Positions 27,785 through 36,358 of a stretch of 64,000 bases of DNA are shown here, in pieces; the stretch's first letter is position 1, and every line of letters begins with the position of its first letter. Source of the stretch: Mediterraneibacter glycyrrhizinilyticus (GTDB taxonomy: Bacteria; Bacillota; Clostridia; Lachnospirales; Lachnospiraceae); contig NZ_JADMSO010000014.1 of NCBI RefSeq assembly GCF_015560805.1, positions 1 to 64,000 of the forward strand, given 5' to 3'. The notes below the pieces were generated by a model, which did not search any database, was not told where the DNA came from, and saw only the letters and a program-made list of their open reading frames with translations. The position numbers and the translations under genes are program-made.

Positions 27785-29299
27785 ATGAGCAAACATTTAG
27801 GATTGAATCCGTATTTACCGTTTTGGGAGACCGTTCCGGACGGAGAACCGCATGTATTTGACGGAAGAATTTATATTTACGGAAGCCACGACAAGCGAAA
27901 CGGAACTTCTTTTTGTGAGGACGATTATGTGTGCTGGAGCGCGCCGGTAGATGATCTTGGAAACTGGAAATACGAGGGCGTCATTTATAAAAAAACACAG
28001 GATCCGATCAATGGAGCGCCATATGACAAAGAGATGCCGGAGTATGAACCCTCCTTTTTCGGAGCGGAAACAAGATTGCTTTATGCGCCGGATGTGACAA
28101 AAGGACCGGACGGCAGATATTATCTTTATTATGCGCTGGACACGGTAAATGTGATTTCTGTGGCAGTTTGTGATACTCCGGCAGGAGAATATGAATTTTT
28201 AGACTATGTGAGAAGAGCAGACGGGACGATTCCGGAAGTGGGACGGTGGTTTGATCCGGCAATACTTTGTGAAGAAAGCGGCAATTACCTGTACTATGGA
28301 TTTTGCCCGCCGATGCGCTTTCCGGGAATGGAAGAGTTAGACATTCCGGGAGCGATGATGGTAAAACTTTCGGATGATATGCACACCATTATCAGTGAAC
28401 CTGTATGCGTGGCAAATGGAATCGATACAGCGAAAGGAACGGCTTATGAAGCACATCCGTTTTTTGAAGCGTCCAGCATCCGTCATTTTGGGGACTGGTA
28501 TTATTTTGTGTATTCCAGTTTGCAAGGGCATGAACTTTGCTATGGAATGGCAAAAACACCGGAAGGTCCGTTTGAATATAAGGGTGTGATCGTATCCAAC
28601 GGAGATATTGGATATGAAGGAAATACACTTCCGGTCAATTACACAGGAAATAACCATGGCGGACTTGTTGAGGTGGAAGGTGCGTATTACATTTTCTGGC
28701 ATCGCCATACACATGGAACTGCATTTTCCAGACAGGGATGTGCGGATCGGGTTGTGATCTGTGAAGACGGAACGATTCCGCAGATCGAGATTACAAGCTG
28801 TGGTTTGAATGACGGAGCGCTTCCGGCAAGCGGACAGTATTCGGCGTATATTGCCTGTCATCTGACGGAAGGAGATCGAGAAAAAGTCGGACAGGTGATC
28901 ATGGCAGGTCCGGGCGAGGCTGTACCGGAACTTCCGGAAGAAATGCCGTATATTACAGAAGAGGTTCGAAATGACGATGCGGTATGTGATGAAGCGACAT
29001 TGACGAAAGAAGAAAATCTGTATCCTTATATTTGCAATATGCGAAAAGGCGCTTTGGCAGGATTTAAATATTTTGCTTTTTCCGGAAATGAGACGAAGAT
29101 CGGACTGACACTCAGAGGAGAAGGCACGATGGAAGTTTTATTAGATACTGCCGGGGAAAAAGTAGTCGGAAATTGTGAAAAATCCGGTGAAAATTGGGAG
29201 CAAGTGTGGATAACTCTTCCGAAGATCGAAGGAAAACAGGCATTGTATTTCCGCGTTGCAGAAGGTAAGGTTGACTTTGCAGAGTTTGAAATCAGATAG
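27785..29299 (+). CDS. GH43 glycosidase with C-terminal beta-sandwich (paralogue 2)
   Basis: This 504-residue enzyme is a paralogue of the protein at 16047-17480, with the same order: propeller (about 1-350) and a CBM6-like sandwich. The base Asp is in ETVPDGEPHVF, the modulator in RWFDPAILCEESG and the acid Glu in HPFFEASSIRH. It carries an insert around residues 65-85 (NGAPYDKEMPEYEPSFF) not present in the paralogue. It is cytoplasmic. GGAGG lies upstream of the ATG. It probably acts on the sugar brought in by the GPH carrier. Confidence 0.9.
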   Translation: MSKHLGLNPYLPFWETVPDGEPHVFDGRIYIYGSHDKRNGTSFCEDDYVCWSAPVDDLGNWKYEGVIYKKTQDPINGAPYDKEMPEYEPSFFGAETRLLYAPDVTKGPDGRYYLYYALDTVNVISVAVCDTPAGEYEFLDYVRRADGTIPEVGRWFDPAILCEESGNYLYYGFCPPMRFPGMEELDIPGAMMVKLSDDMHTIISEPVCVANGIDTAKGTAYEAHPFFEASSIRHFGDWYYFVYSSLQGHELCYGMAKTPEGPFEYKGVIVSNGDIGYEGNTLPVNYTGNNHGGLVEVEGAYYIFWHRHTHGTAFSRQGCADRVVICEDGTIPQIEITSCGLNDGALPASGQYSAYIACHLTEGDREKVGQVIMAGPGEAVPELPEEMPYITEEVRNDDAVCDEATLTKEENLYPYICNMRKGALAGFKYFAFSGNETKIGLTLRGEGTMEVLLDTAGEKVVGNCEKSGENWEQVWITLPKIEGKQALYFRVAEGKVDFAEFEIR

Positions 29300-29318
29300 A
29301 AGCGTTAGTATACATTAG

Positions 29319-29389
29319 AAAAGAGGAATTTTTATAGAAAACCAAAAGTGTAAAACAGATGGACTCTATGAAAAATTCCTCTTTTATTT
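29319..29389. terminator. Bidirectional terminator, GH43 / AraC
   Basis: Arms aaaagaggaatttttataga (29319-29338) and the near-complementary tctatgaaaaattcctcttt (29365-29384) pair around a 26-base loop, with T-rich flanks on both strands. It ends the GH43 gene and the convergent AraC gene. Confidence 0.85.
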
Positions 29390-29391
29390 TA

Positions 29392-30531
29392 TTAGTTTGT
29401 CTTTTCGTTTTTGACTTCAAACGGAACGAAGGCTTCTTCTGTATGGCTGTTTTGTTTGCGGTATTCCTGCGGTGACATTTTATAAGTGCTGCGGAATACT
29501 CTTGAAAAATGATCCGCAGAGTTATAGCCTACTTTTTCGGCAATCTCGCCGATCTTCAGATTGGTATTGGTTAAGTAGTCGATCGCTTCGGCGAGCCGGA
29601 GCCGCTTGATCAATCCGGTGAAATTGTGTCCGGTATTCTGTTTGATCAGTGTGCATAGATGCGGTTCACTGTAATGAAACAGTTCGGCAAGAGAGGCTAA
29701 TGTCAAAGTCTGATAATTGTGCTGGATATACTGTAAAACAAGTGAGAAGTCGGCTCCCATCTGGTAGTCGTAAAATTGTAAAGTTTTGCTGTAATTTCGG
29801 AGTAAGTTGGAAAACAGCAGATTGATCCAACTGATACAGCAAGCATTGCTGTAACTGTCGTTTTTATAACTTTCGCCCATTGCATTATGAATGATCTGTT
29901 TTAACCACTTATTATTTTCTGAAAAAAACAGGAGATAATTGGCATGGGAATCATCCTGTAAAATGGTTCGGAAAAAATAGGAAAGCAGGTCTTTCCGTGA
30001 CAGAAGAGAAAAGAATGTCGTATCAAACGTGCTTTTTCGTAACATAATGCAGAACACGGTGGAGTCATCATCGATGACAAGATCGTGTTCGGAAGACGGC
30101 GCAATGATACAAAGCTCTCCTTCCTGCATGGTGCGTTTGCTTTTTTCAAAGACAAACGTGCAGCTTCCGCTGGCAACATAATTAATTTCAAAATAATTAT
30201 GTATGTGAGGCGCGGGACGGGTATAGCGGGGGTGACGGATGATAAAAACATCGCCGGAGTTTGGAAAAATATCTGTTTCTTTTACTTTTGGCGTAATTGA
30301 AATTTGCGGATTCAGTTCCAAAGGAAGTTGATCGATGATCTTATTGAACGCATCGTCGTCCATGTCTCCGAACATTTCAGAAGTCAGCATAGGATCCGGA
30401 GGCGTTTCCGAGAGAAGTCCTTTTCGGTAAAGGTAATCAGCCATTTCCGGAAACTGCATTCGACTGCCTGTTCGGAAAAAGTAATCTTTCATATGTTGTT
30501 GAAATTCACCATAGGTGATGTAGTAAGCCAT
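29392..30531 (-). CDS. AraC-family regulator with cupin sensor, likely activator of the glycoside operons
   Basis: The 379-residue protein has a cupin-type ligand domain in the middle (RPAPHIHNYFEINYVASGSC, then EGELCIIAPSSEHDLV). Its AraC DNA-binding domain has helix-turn-helix 1 SLAELFHYSEPHLCTLIKQ, helix-turn-helix 2 IGEIAEKVGYNSADHFSRVF and the end motif SPQEYRK. A leading block of about 90 residues before the cupin is also present. GAGGTTAA precedes the ATG. It is divergent from the GH3-GH78 operon, and the GTCGG site between them is repeated at two other operons, making it the best candidate for the shared activator. The truncated AraC gene at 3920-4657 is a paralogue. Confidence 0.92.
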   Translation of the reverse strand: MAYYITYGEFQQHMKDYFFRTGSRMQFPEMADYLYRKGLLSETPPDPMLTSEMFGDMDDDAFNKIIDQLPLELNPQISITPKVKETDIFPNSGDVFIIRHPRYTRPAPHIHNYFEINYVASGSCTFVFEKSKRTMQEGELCIIAPSSEHDLVIDDDSTVFCIMLRKSTFDTTFFSLLSRKDLLSYFFRTILQDDSHANYLLFFSENNKWLKQIIHNAMGESYKNDSYSNACCISWINLLFSNLLRNYSKTLQFYDYQMGADFSLVLQYIQHNYQTLTLASLAELFHYSEPHLCTLIKQNTGHNFTGLIKRLRLAEAIDYLTNTNLKIGEIAEKVGYNSADHFSRVFRSTYKMSPQEYRKQNSHTEEAFVPFEVKNEKTN

Positions 30532-30885
30532 AGTTTAACCTCAATGCCAGATTTTTTGCCTGAGCAATCTATTTCGTTTTTATGTTTCAATGCCATCAGT
30601 GAACAAAAAAGCAAATGTATTCTTGTCTGCTGATGGTATTTATTATAAAGAAAATTTGATTTTCATGCAACTTACCCTGTGGAAAAAGTAAAGGTTTTAT
30701 GTGTTATATCGTGAAGCGGATGTTAGTGTCAGTGCACATTGACGTTATGAGCAAGTGGTGAAAATACGTCGGATTCTGAAAAAAAAAGTACATGGCAGTT
30801 TAGAACGAGATTTTGTAAAATGAAATCAACCTGAAAAGTATGAGAGTTACGAAAAATTTATGGAAATGAGAAGGAGTATAAGGAT
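30532..30885 (+). promoter_or_regulatory. Divergent AraC / GH3-GH78 promoter with GTCGG motif
   Basis: The motif AAAATACGTCGG (30761-30772) is followed by an A-tract half-site (30779-30787) and a TAAAAT -10 at 30816-30821. TCGG to -10 is 47 bp, as at the other two promoters. Nearer the AraC gene an inverted repeat, atgccatcag (30590-30599) with ctgatggtat (30630-30639), could serve autoregulation. A near-palindrome, gtcagtg/cattgac, at 30728-30743 resembles the extragenic repeat arms found at 38.9 and 52.5 kb. Confidence 0.68.
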
Positions 30886-32574
30886 ATGATTCAGTACAAA
30901 GAAAATCCGTTTTACTTAACAGAAGAGCAAGTGCAGTGGGTAGAGAGTACCTATGATTCTATGAGTCTGGAGGAAAAAATCGGACAGCTTTTTTGCCCGA
31001 TCGTATTTACGAAAGATGAAAAAGAATTGAAAGAACTGGTGGAGACAAAGCATATCGGAGGAATGCTTTATCGTGAAGGACCGGGAGAGGAATTAAGACA
31101 GTCTCATAAAATCTTGCAGGATGCTTCGAGAATTCCGCTTTTAACAGCTTCGAATCTGGAATACGGCGGAAACGGATCGGCAATAGAAGGAACGTATTAC
31201 GGAAGAGAAATGCTTGCCGCAGCGACCGGAGATGTGGAGAGAGCATATCAGCTTGGAAAGGTAAGTTGCAGCGAGGGAGCGGCAGTCGGTGTGAACTGGT
31301 CTTTTGCTCCGGTTGTGGATCTGGATCTGAACTATCACAATCCGATCACTAATGTGCGTACCTTCGGTTCCAATCTTCAGACGGTGATCGATATGGGAAA
31401 AGCATATATCCGCGGTGCAAAAGAAGAAGGCGTGGCGACAAGTGTAAAACATTTCCCGGGAGACGGTGTGGATGAACGTGACCAGCATCTTGTGACAAGT
31501 GTGAACGCTCTTTCCTGCAAAGAGTGGAATGAAAGTTATGGAAAAATTTACAAAGAAATGATCGAAGCAGGTACATTGACTGTAATGGCAGCTCATATTG
31601 CATTACCGGCATATGAAGAATATTTTGATCAGAAACCGTGCGAGCGGATTCTTCCGGCAACTTTATCGGAAAATCTGTTAAAGAAATTATTGAGAGAACA
31701 GCTTGGATTTAACGGTTTGATCGTAACGGATGCAACACCGATGGTTGGTTTCTGTTCTGCAATGGACAGAGCAACGGCAGTACCGCTTAGTATTGAAAAT
31801 GGCTGCGATATGTTCTTATTTAATCGAAATATGGAAGAAGATTTCCGGTTGATGAGAGAAGGATATGAAAAAGGAATTTTATCGGACGCTCGTTTGGAAG
31901 AAGCAGTGAAGCGTATTCTGGCAACAAAAGCAGCGATGCATTTGCCGGAGAAACAGGAAAAAGGACAGCTTGTACCGGATGCATCGGCATTGGATATTTT
32001 GAACTGCGAGACGTATGATCGTTGGGCAAAGGAATGTGCGGATGAAGGGGTAACGCTTGTAAAAGATATACAAAAACTTCTTCCGATCGATCCGAAAAAA
32101 CACAAAAGAGTGCTGCTTGAACTGATGGGTGATTTCCCGTCGAACAAACGAGTATGCGAATCATTTGTACGGGAACTGGAAGCGCGCGGATTTGAAGTGA
32201 CGGTGTATGAACCGGAAGGATTTGAAGTGATGGAAGATTCCGTGGAAAGCTTTAAGAGCCGTTACGATCTGATCTTCTATGTAGGAAATATCGAAACAGC
32301 ATCGAACAAAACCGTATCTCGTCTGAACTGGCATACGATGTTTGGTCTTGGAAATAACATGCCGTGGATGGTGCATGAAATGCCGGCGTTGTTTGTCAGC
32401 GTAGGAAATCCGTATCATTTGCTGGATGCGCCGATGATCAAAACATTTGTCAACGGATATTGCAATTCCGAATATGTGATCCATGCTGTGGTTGAGAAAT
32501 TGTGCGGAGACAGCGAGTTTAAGGGAAAATCTCCGATCGATCCATTCTGCGGAAAACTGGATCTGAAATTATAG
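30886..32574 (+). CDS. Short NagZ-like GH3 glycosidase (paralogue 2)
   Basis: This 562-residue paralogue of the enzyme at 11708-13435 has the same two-domain design. The nucleophile is Asp282 in LIVTDATPMVG, and the acid-base loop reads KHFPGDGVDERDQH. Both copies share EEKIGQLF near the N terminus and the odd C-terminal half ending in a KTFVNGYCNSEY-like segment. There is no signal peptide. The start follows AAGGAG. It heads an operon of GH78, two MBL hydrolases, a beta-phosphoglucomutase-like HAD and an esterase, so its product probably feeds cytoplasmic sugar catabolism. Confidence 0.88.
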   Translation: MIQYKENPFYLTEEQVQWVESTYDSMSLEEKIGQLFCPIVFTKDEKELKELVETKHIGGMLYREGPGEELRQSHKILQDASRIPLLTASNLEYGGNGSAIEGTYYGREMLAAATGDVERAYQLGKVSCSEGAAVGVNWSFAPVVDLDLNYHNPITNVRTFGSNLQTVIDMGKAYIRGAKEEGVATSVKHFPGDGVDERDQHLVTSVNALSCKEWNESYGKIYKEMIEAGTLTVMAAHIALPAYEEYFDQKPCERILPATLSENLLKKLLREQLGFNGLIVTDATPMVGFCSAMDRATAVPLSIENGCDMFLFNRNMEEDFRLMREGYEKGILSDARLEEAVKRILATKAAMHLPEKQEKGQLVPDASALDILNCETYDRWAKECADEGVTLVKDIQKLLPIDPKKHKRVLLELMGDFPSNKRVCESFVRELEARGFEVTVYEPEGFEVMEDSVESFKSRYDLIFYVGNIETASNKTVSRLNWHTMFGLGNNMPWMVHEMPALFVSVGNPYHLLDAPMIKTFVNGYCNSEYVIHAVVEKLCGDSEFKGKSPIDPFCGKLDLKL

Positions 32575-32612
32575 GTCAGATTTGAGATTGTAAGCGAAAA
32601 GGAGAAACATAA

Positions 32613-35423
32613 ATGCGAATTACAGAAACAAAAATAAACGGAATCCAGAACCCGATGGGATTTACATATGATTTTCTGCTTTGTTCTTGGAAAGTGGAAG
32701 ATACCGAAAGTAAAAAACAAGTCCATGCGAAAATAGAAGTCAGTGAGGATGCAGATTTTACCCGGATTTTGTGGGAAAAAGAAGGGGAAGATCTGAAACA
32801 GTCGGGAGAGAAGATCAATCTGGAATTAAAACCGCGCACAACCTATTATTATCGTGTGACAGTAACCGGAGATCAAGGCGATACGGCTGTCAGTGATCTT
32901 GCCTATTTTGAAACCGGAAAAATGCAGGAAGCATGGGAGGCGGATTGGATCGCTCCACAGAAGGCGGATGCGTTCCATCCGGTGATCGGCACGAAGTTTG
33001 CCGCAGTGAAACCTGTTAAGAGAGCAAGACTTTATACATCCGGTGTGGGCGTGTTTGAGGTTTATCTCAATGGTAAAAAATTAGGAGAAGAATTTTTGAC
33101 TCCATACGTCAACAATTATGAGGCGAATATACAAGTACTGACATTTCCGGTAGAAGAACTTTGCAGCGGAAATGGGGAAGCCGGAGAAAACAGTCTGGAA
33201 TTTTTGCTTGGAAAAGGCTGGTATATGGGTGAGTTCGGTCTGGATGGTCAGAAAGAAAATTACGGAGATCGGATGGCTGTGATCGCAGAACTTCATTTGG
33301 AATATGAAGACGGAACGACAGAGTGTATCTGTACCGATCAAAACTGGAAATATTGTGGTTCCGATATTGAAGATTCCGGTATTTATTTTGGAGAAGACCT
33401 GAACCGTCTGCTTTGGGAAGAAAAAGAAAATCCGTGGAAACCGGTGGAAGTTATTGCTGATCCGGAAGCGGAGGAAGGAACAAAAAATCTTGCAAAATCA
33501 CATTTGATGGATCGCTTAAGTCTTCCGGTTGTAGCAAAAGAACAAATTTCAGTAAAAGAGATCCTTCACACTCCGGCAGGAGAAACCGTTTTGGATATGG
33601 GACAGAATTTTGCAGGATTTGTGGAATTTGATGCGGATCTTCCGAAAGGAACGAAAGTGGTACTTGATTTCGGAGAGATTTTACAGAACGATAATTTTTA
33701 TCGGGAAAACTATCGGGAAGCCAGATCGCAGTTTGTCTATATCTCCGGTGGAAAACCGGAAACCGTGTGTCCTCATTTTACATTTTTCGGTTTCCGTTAT
33801 GTCCGTGTGACCGGATGGGCAGGGGAATTGAAGAAAGAAGCATTCCGAGGAAACGTACTGTATTCGGATTTGCAGAGAACGGGATATATCCATACAAATC
33901 ACGAAAAAATTAATCGTTTGTATGAAAATACGGTTTGGGGACTGAAATCGAATTTCCTCGATATGCCGACCGATTGTCCGCAGAGAAATGAACGTCTTGG
34001 ATGGACCGGAGATGCGCAGGTATTTGCTCCGACGGCAAGTTACCATATGGACACCCGTGCATTTTTCCATAAGTTTGTAAAAGATCTTCGGGATGAACAG
34101 AAGATGATCGATGGCGCTGTGCCGAATTATGTGCCGAATATCGGACATAAAGAGGATGCCGGAAGCGTATGGGGAGATATTGCAACATTTCTTCCGTATA
34201 CACTGTATACTTATTTCGGAAATCAGGAAGAAATGAATTACTGCTATCCGTTGATGAAAGACTGGGTAGATTACATTGACAGAAAAGACGGAGAACGAGG
34301 CGAAAAGCACTATCTGTTCGATTTCGGATTCCATTTTGGCGATTGGCTGGCATTAGACGGCGCGACACCGACAAGTTTTAAAGGAAGCACAGAAGATACT
34401 TATATTGCTTCGGTCTATTATTGTGCGTCTGTTCGTAAGACAGCAGAAATTGCCGAGACATTGGGATTGACAGAAGATGCAGCGCATTATCGGAAGTTGG
34501 AGGAAAAGATCAGACAGGCAGTGTTAGCAGAATATTTTACTCCGAACGGAAGACTGGCAGTGACAACGCAGGCTGCATATGTGATCGCATTAAAATTCGG
34601 AATCTATGTGGATCGAGAATATCTGATCGAACAGTTTAAGAAGAAATTACAGGCAGATGGAAATCAGATTAAATGTGGATTTGTCGGCGCACCGCTTCTT
34701 TGTACCGTTTTAGCAGAAGCAGGTTTGTATGAACTGGCATATGATTTCTTACTGAAAGAAGGATTCCCAAGTTGGTTATACAGTGTGAATTTGGGAGCAA
34801 CAACGATCTGGGAACGTTGGAATTCGGTGCTTCCGGACGGAACGATCAGTCCGACTGGAATGAATTCTCTGAATCATTATTCGTATGGTTCTGTGATGGA
34901 ATTTATGTATGCGTATGCAGCAGGAATCCGTCCGGCAGAGCCGGGATTTGCGCGGGCGGTCATTGCACCGCATCCGGATGTGCGTCTGCCGAAAATGGAA
35001 TGCAGTTATGATTCTGTAAACGGAAAATATACATGTAACTTTGAAATTTGTTCTGATGGAATGTTGCATGTGGTTGTGGAAATTCCATTCAACTGCGAGG
35101 CGGAAGTAGAGTTGCCGGGATATAAAGAAGGCAAACAGATTTTGAGCGCCGGAAGATATGAATTTGATTATGTACCGGAAACCGATTATTGTCATCCGTA
35201 CGGAGAAAAGACAACGTTGGCAAGAGTCGGAAAAGACCCAAAAGCGCTTGCTGTTTTGGGAAAATATACACCGGCATTGGCAGGAATGTCACAGTCGGAT
35301 GACGCAGAATTTTTGTATAACACATTGGAAGAAATCAGTTATCTCGGATTCCTTCCGTTTGATCCGGAAAAGCTTCAGCAGGCGATCAAAGAATTAAAGG
35401 AAATCAACGTATTAGAAGCATAA
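32613..35423 (+). CDS. GH78 alpha-L-rhamnosidase with extra C-terminal domain (paralogue 3)
   Basis: This is the longest of the three rhamnosidases (936 residues). The domain order matches the others up to about residue 850; a helical tail of about 80 residues follows (from YCHPYGEKTTLARVG). The acid motif reads DCPQRNERLGWTGD, with Asn459 where the paralogues have Asp, next to the acid Glu460. The base is Glu734 in ATTIWERWNS. The beta-sandwich block LYTSGVGVFEVYLNGKK and DTVLDMGQ-like ETVLDMGQNFAGF are present. It is cytoplasmic. It lies 38 bp after the GH3 gene behind AAGGAG and is clearly in the same operon. Confidence 0.94.
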   Translation: MRITETKINGIQNPMGFTYDFLLCSWKVEDTESKKQVHAKIEVSEDADFTRILWEKEGEDLKQSGEKINLELKPRTTYYYRVTVTGDQGDTAVSDLAYFETGKMQEAWEADWIAPQKADAFHPVIGTKFAAVKPVKRARLYTSGVGVFEVYLNGKKLGEEFLTPYVNNYEANIQVLTFPVEELCSGNGEAGENSLEFLLGKGWYMGEFGLDGQKENYGDRMAVIAELHLEYEDGTTECICTDQNWKYCGSDIEDSGIYFGEDLNRLLWEEKENPWKPVEVIADPEAEEGTKNLAKSHLMDRLSLPVVAKEQISVKEILHTPAGETVLDMGQNFAGFVEFDADLPKGTKVVLDFGEILQNDNFYRENYREARSQFVYISGGKPETVCPHFTFFGFRYVRVTGWAGELKKEAFRGNVLYSDLQRTGYIHTNHEKINRLYENTVWGLKSNFLDMPTDCPQRNERLGWTGDAQVFAPTASYHMDTRAFFHKFVKDLRDEQKMIDGAVPNYVPNIGHKEDAGSVWGDIATFLPYTLYTYFGNQEEMNYCYPLMKDWVDYIDRKDGERGEKHYLFDFGFHFGDWLALDGATPTSFKGSTEDTYIASVYYCASVRKTAEIAETLGLTEDAAHYRKLEEKIRQAVLAEYFTPNGRLAVTTQAAYVIALKFGIYVDREYLIEQFKKKLQADGNQIKCGFVGAPLLCTVLAEAGLYELAYDFLLKEGFPSWLYSVNLGATTIWERWNSVLPDGTISPTGMNSLNHYSYGSVMEFMYAYAAGIRPAEPGFARAVIAPHPDVRLPKMECSYDSVNGKYTCNFEICSDGMLHVVVEIPFNCEAEVELPGYKEGKQILSAGRYEFDYVPETDYCHPYGEKTTLARVGKDPKALAVLGKYTPALAGMSQSDDAEFLYNTLEEISYLGFLPFDPEKLQQAIKELKEINVLEA

Positions 35424-35461
35424 ACGTTAGAAACATAAAAGGGCTTAGAAGTATAAAAGGC
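35411..35461 (+). repeat. Tandem repeat of the GH78 gene end with stop codons
   Basis: Three direct copies of TTAGAA followed by RYATAAA start at about 35411, 35426 and 35444. The first is the end of the GH78 frame (L-E-A-stop). The repeats look like slippage or duplication of the gene's last codons. Confidence 0.6.
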
Positions 35462-35494
35462 GATGTAAAATATTGCAGACAAGGAGGAAGGACA

Positions 35495-36352
35495 ATGGAA
35501 CCGACACTGGAACAGATCTTCGGCAGTTATACTGCATGGGAAGCAAAGGAAGGCACTTGGTTTATCAATTTTATGAACGGCAGTGAAAATATGTATTTGT
35601 TAGAGGGAGATGAGAAGGCGCTTCTGATCGATACCGGATATGGTGTGGGAAATCTTCGGGCGTTTGTTGAGAAACTGACGGATAAGCCGATCCTTGTTGC
35701 GAATACACATTTTCATCCGGATCATGCGGCGGGCAACGGAGAGTTTGAAGCTGTTTATATGAGCGAGGGAGAGAAGAACGACGCACCGTCAACTTTAACT
35801 CCGGGAGCGGTTCCGTTTGATCTTTCAAAGCTTCCGAATCCGGATTATGAGAAAATCTATGTCAAAGACGGAGATGTGATCGAGTTGGGAAATCGTACGA
35901 TCGAGGTGCTGGATGTAAAGCCGGCACACTGCAACAGCAGTCTGTTTTTCCTGGATCGTAAAGGACGGATGCTGCTTTGCGGAGACGAGATCGATGTGGG
36001 ACAGGTGATGATGTTTGATAATTCCAAGAATCCGGAAGCACCGTATGATGTGCGGGAGCGGATGCTGAATTTTCGGGCAAATATGCAGCGGGTAAAAGAT
36101 CTTGGCGATGCGTACGATTGGTTGCTTCCGAATCACAATGGCTATCCGATCGCAAAAAGCTATCTGGATGAGTTTATCGGTCTGGTGGACGCAGTATTTG
36201 CCGGAACGGCTGTGATCGAGGATCAGTTGAACCATCCTTTTGTAGAAATGGATCCGAAAGCGGATAAACTTTGCCGTGTAAGATTTAAGCGAGTCGGCAT
36301 TTTTATAGAAAAAGAAGAATTGATGAAAATTTATGGAAAACAGGAGGGATAA
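35495..36352 (+). CDS. Metallo-beta-lactamase-fold hydrolase (first of two)
   Basis: A 285-residue MBL-fold protein with ALLIDTGYGVG, the metal motif NTHFHPDHAAGN (HxHxDH), later VKPAHCNSSLFFLD (metal His) and LLCGDEIDVG (bridging Asp). Both metal sites look complete. The fold covers glyoxalase II, lactonases, phosphodiesterases and others, and nothing here fixes the substrate. The operon context suggests hydrolysis of a sugar-derived ester or lactone or of an aglycone conjugate. GGAGGAAGG precedes the start. The paralogue at 37055-37906 is only distantly similar. Confidence 0.85.
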   Translation: MEPTLEQIFGSYTAWEAKEGTWFINFMNGSENMYLLEGDEKALLIDTGYGVGNLRAFVEKLTDKPILVANTHFHPDHAAGNGEFEAVYMSEGEKNDAPSTLTPGAVPFDLSKLPNPDYEKIYVKDGDVIELGNRTIEVLDVKPAHCNSSLFFLDRKGRMLLCGDEIDVGQVMMFDNSKNPEAPYDVRERMLNFRANMQRVKDLGDAYDWLLPNHNGYPIAKSYLDEFIGLVDAVFAGTAVIEDQLNHPFVEMDPKADKLCRVRFKRVGIFIEKEELMKIYGKQEG

Positions 36353-36358
36353 ACGAGA

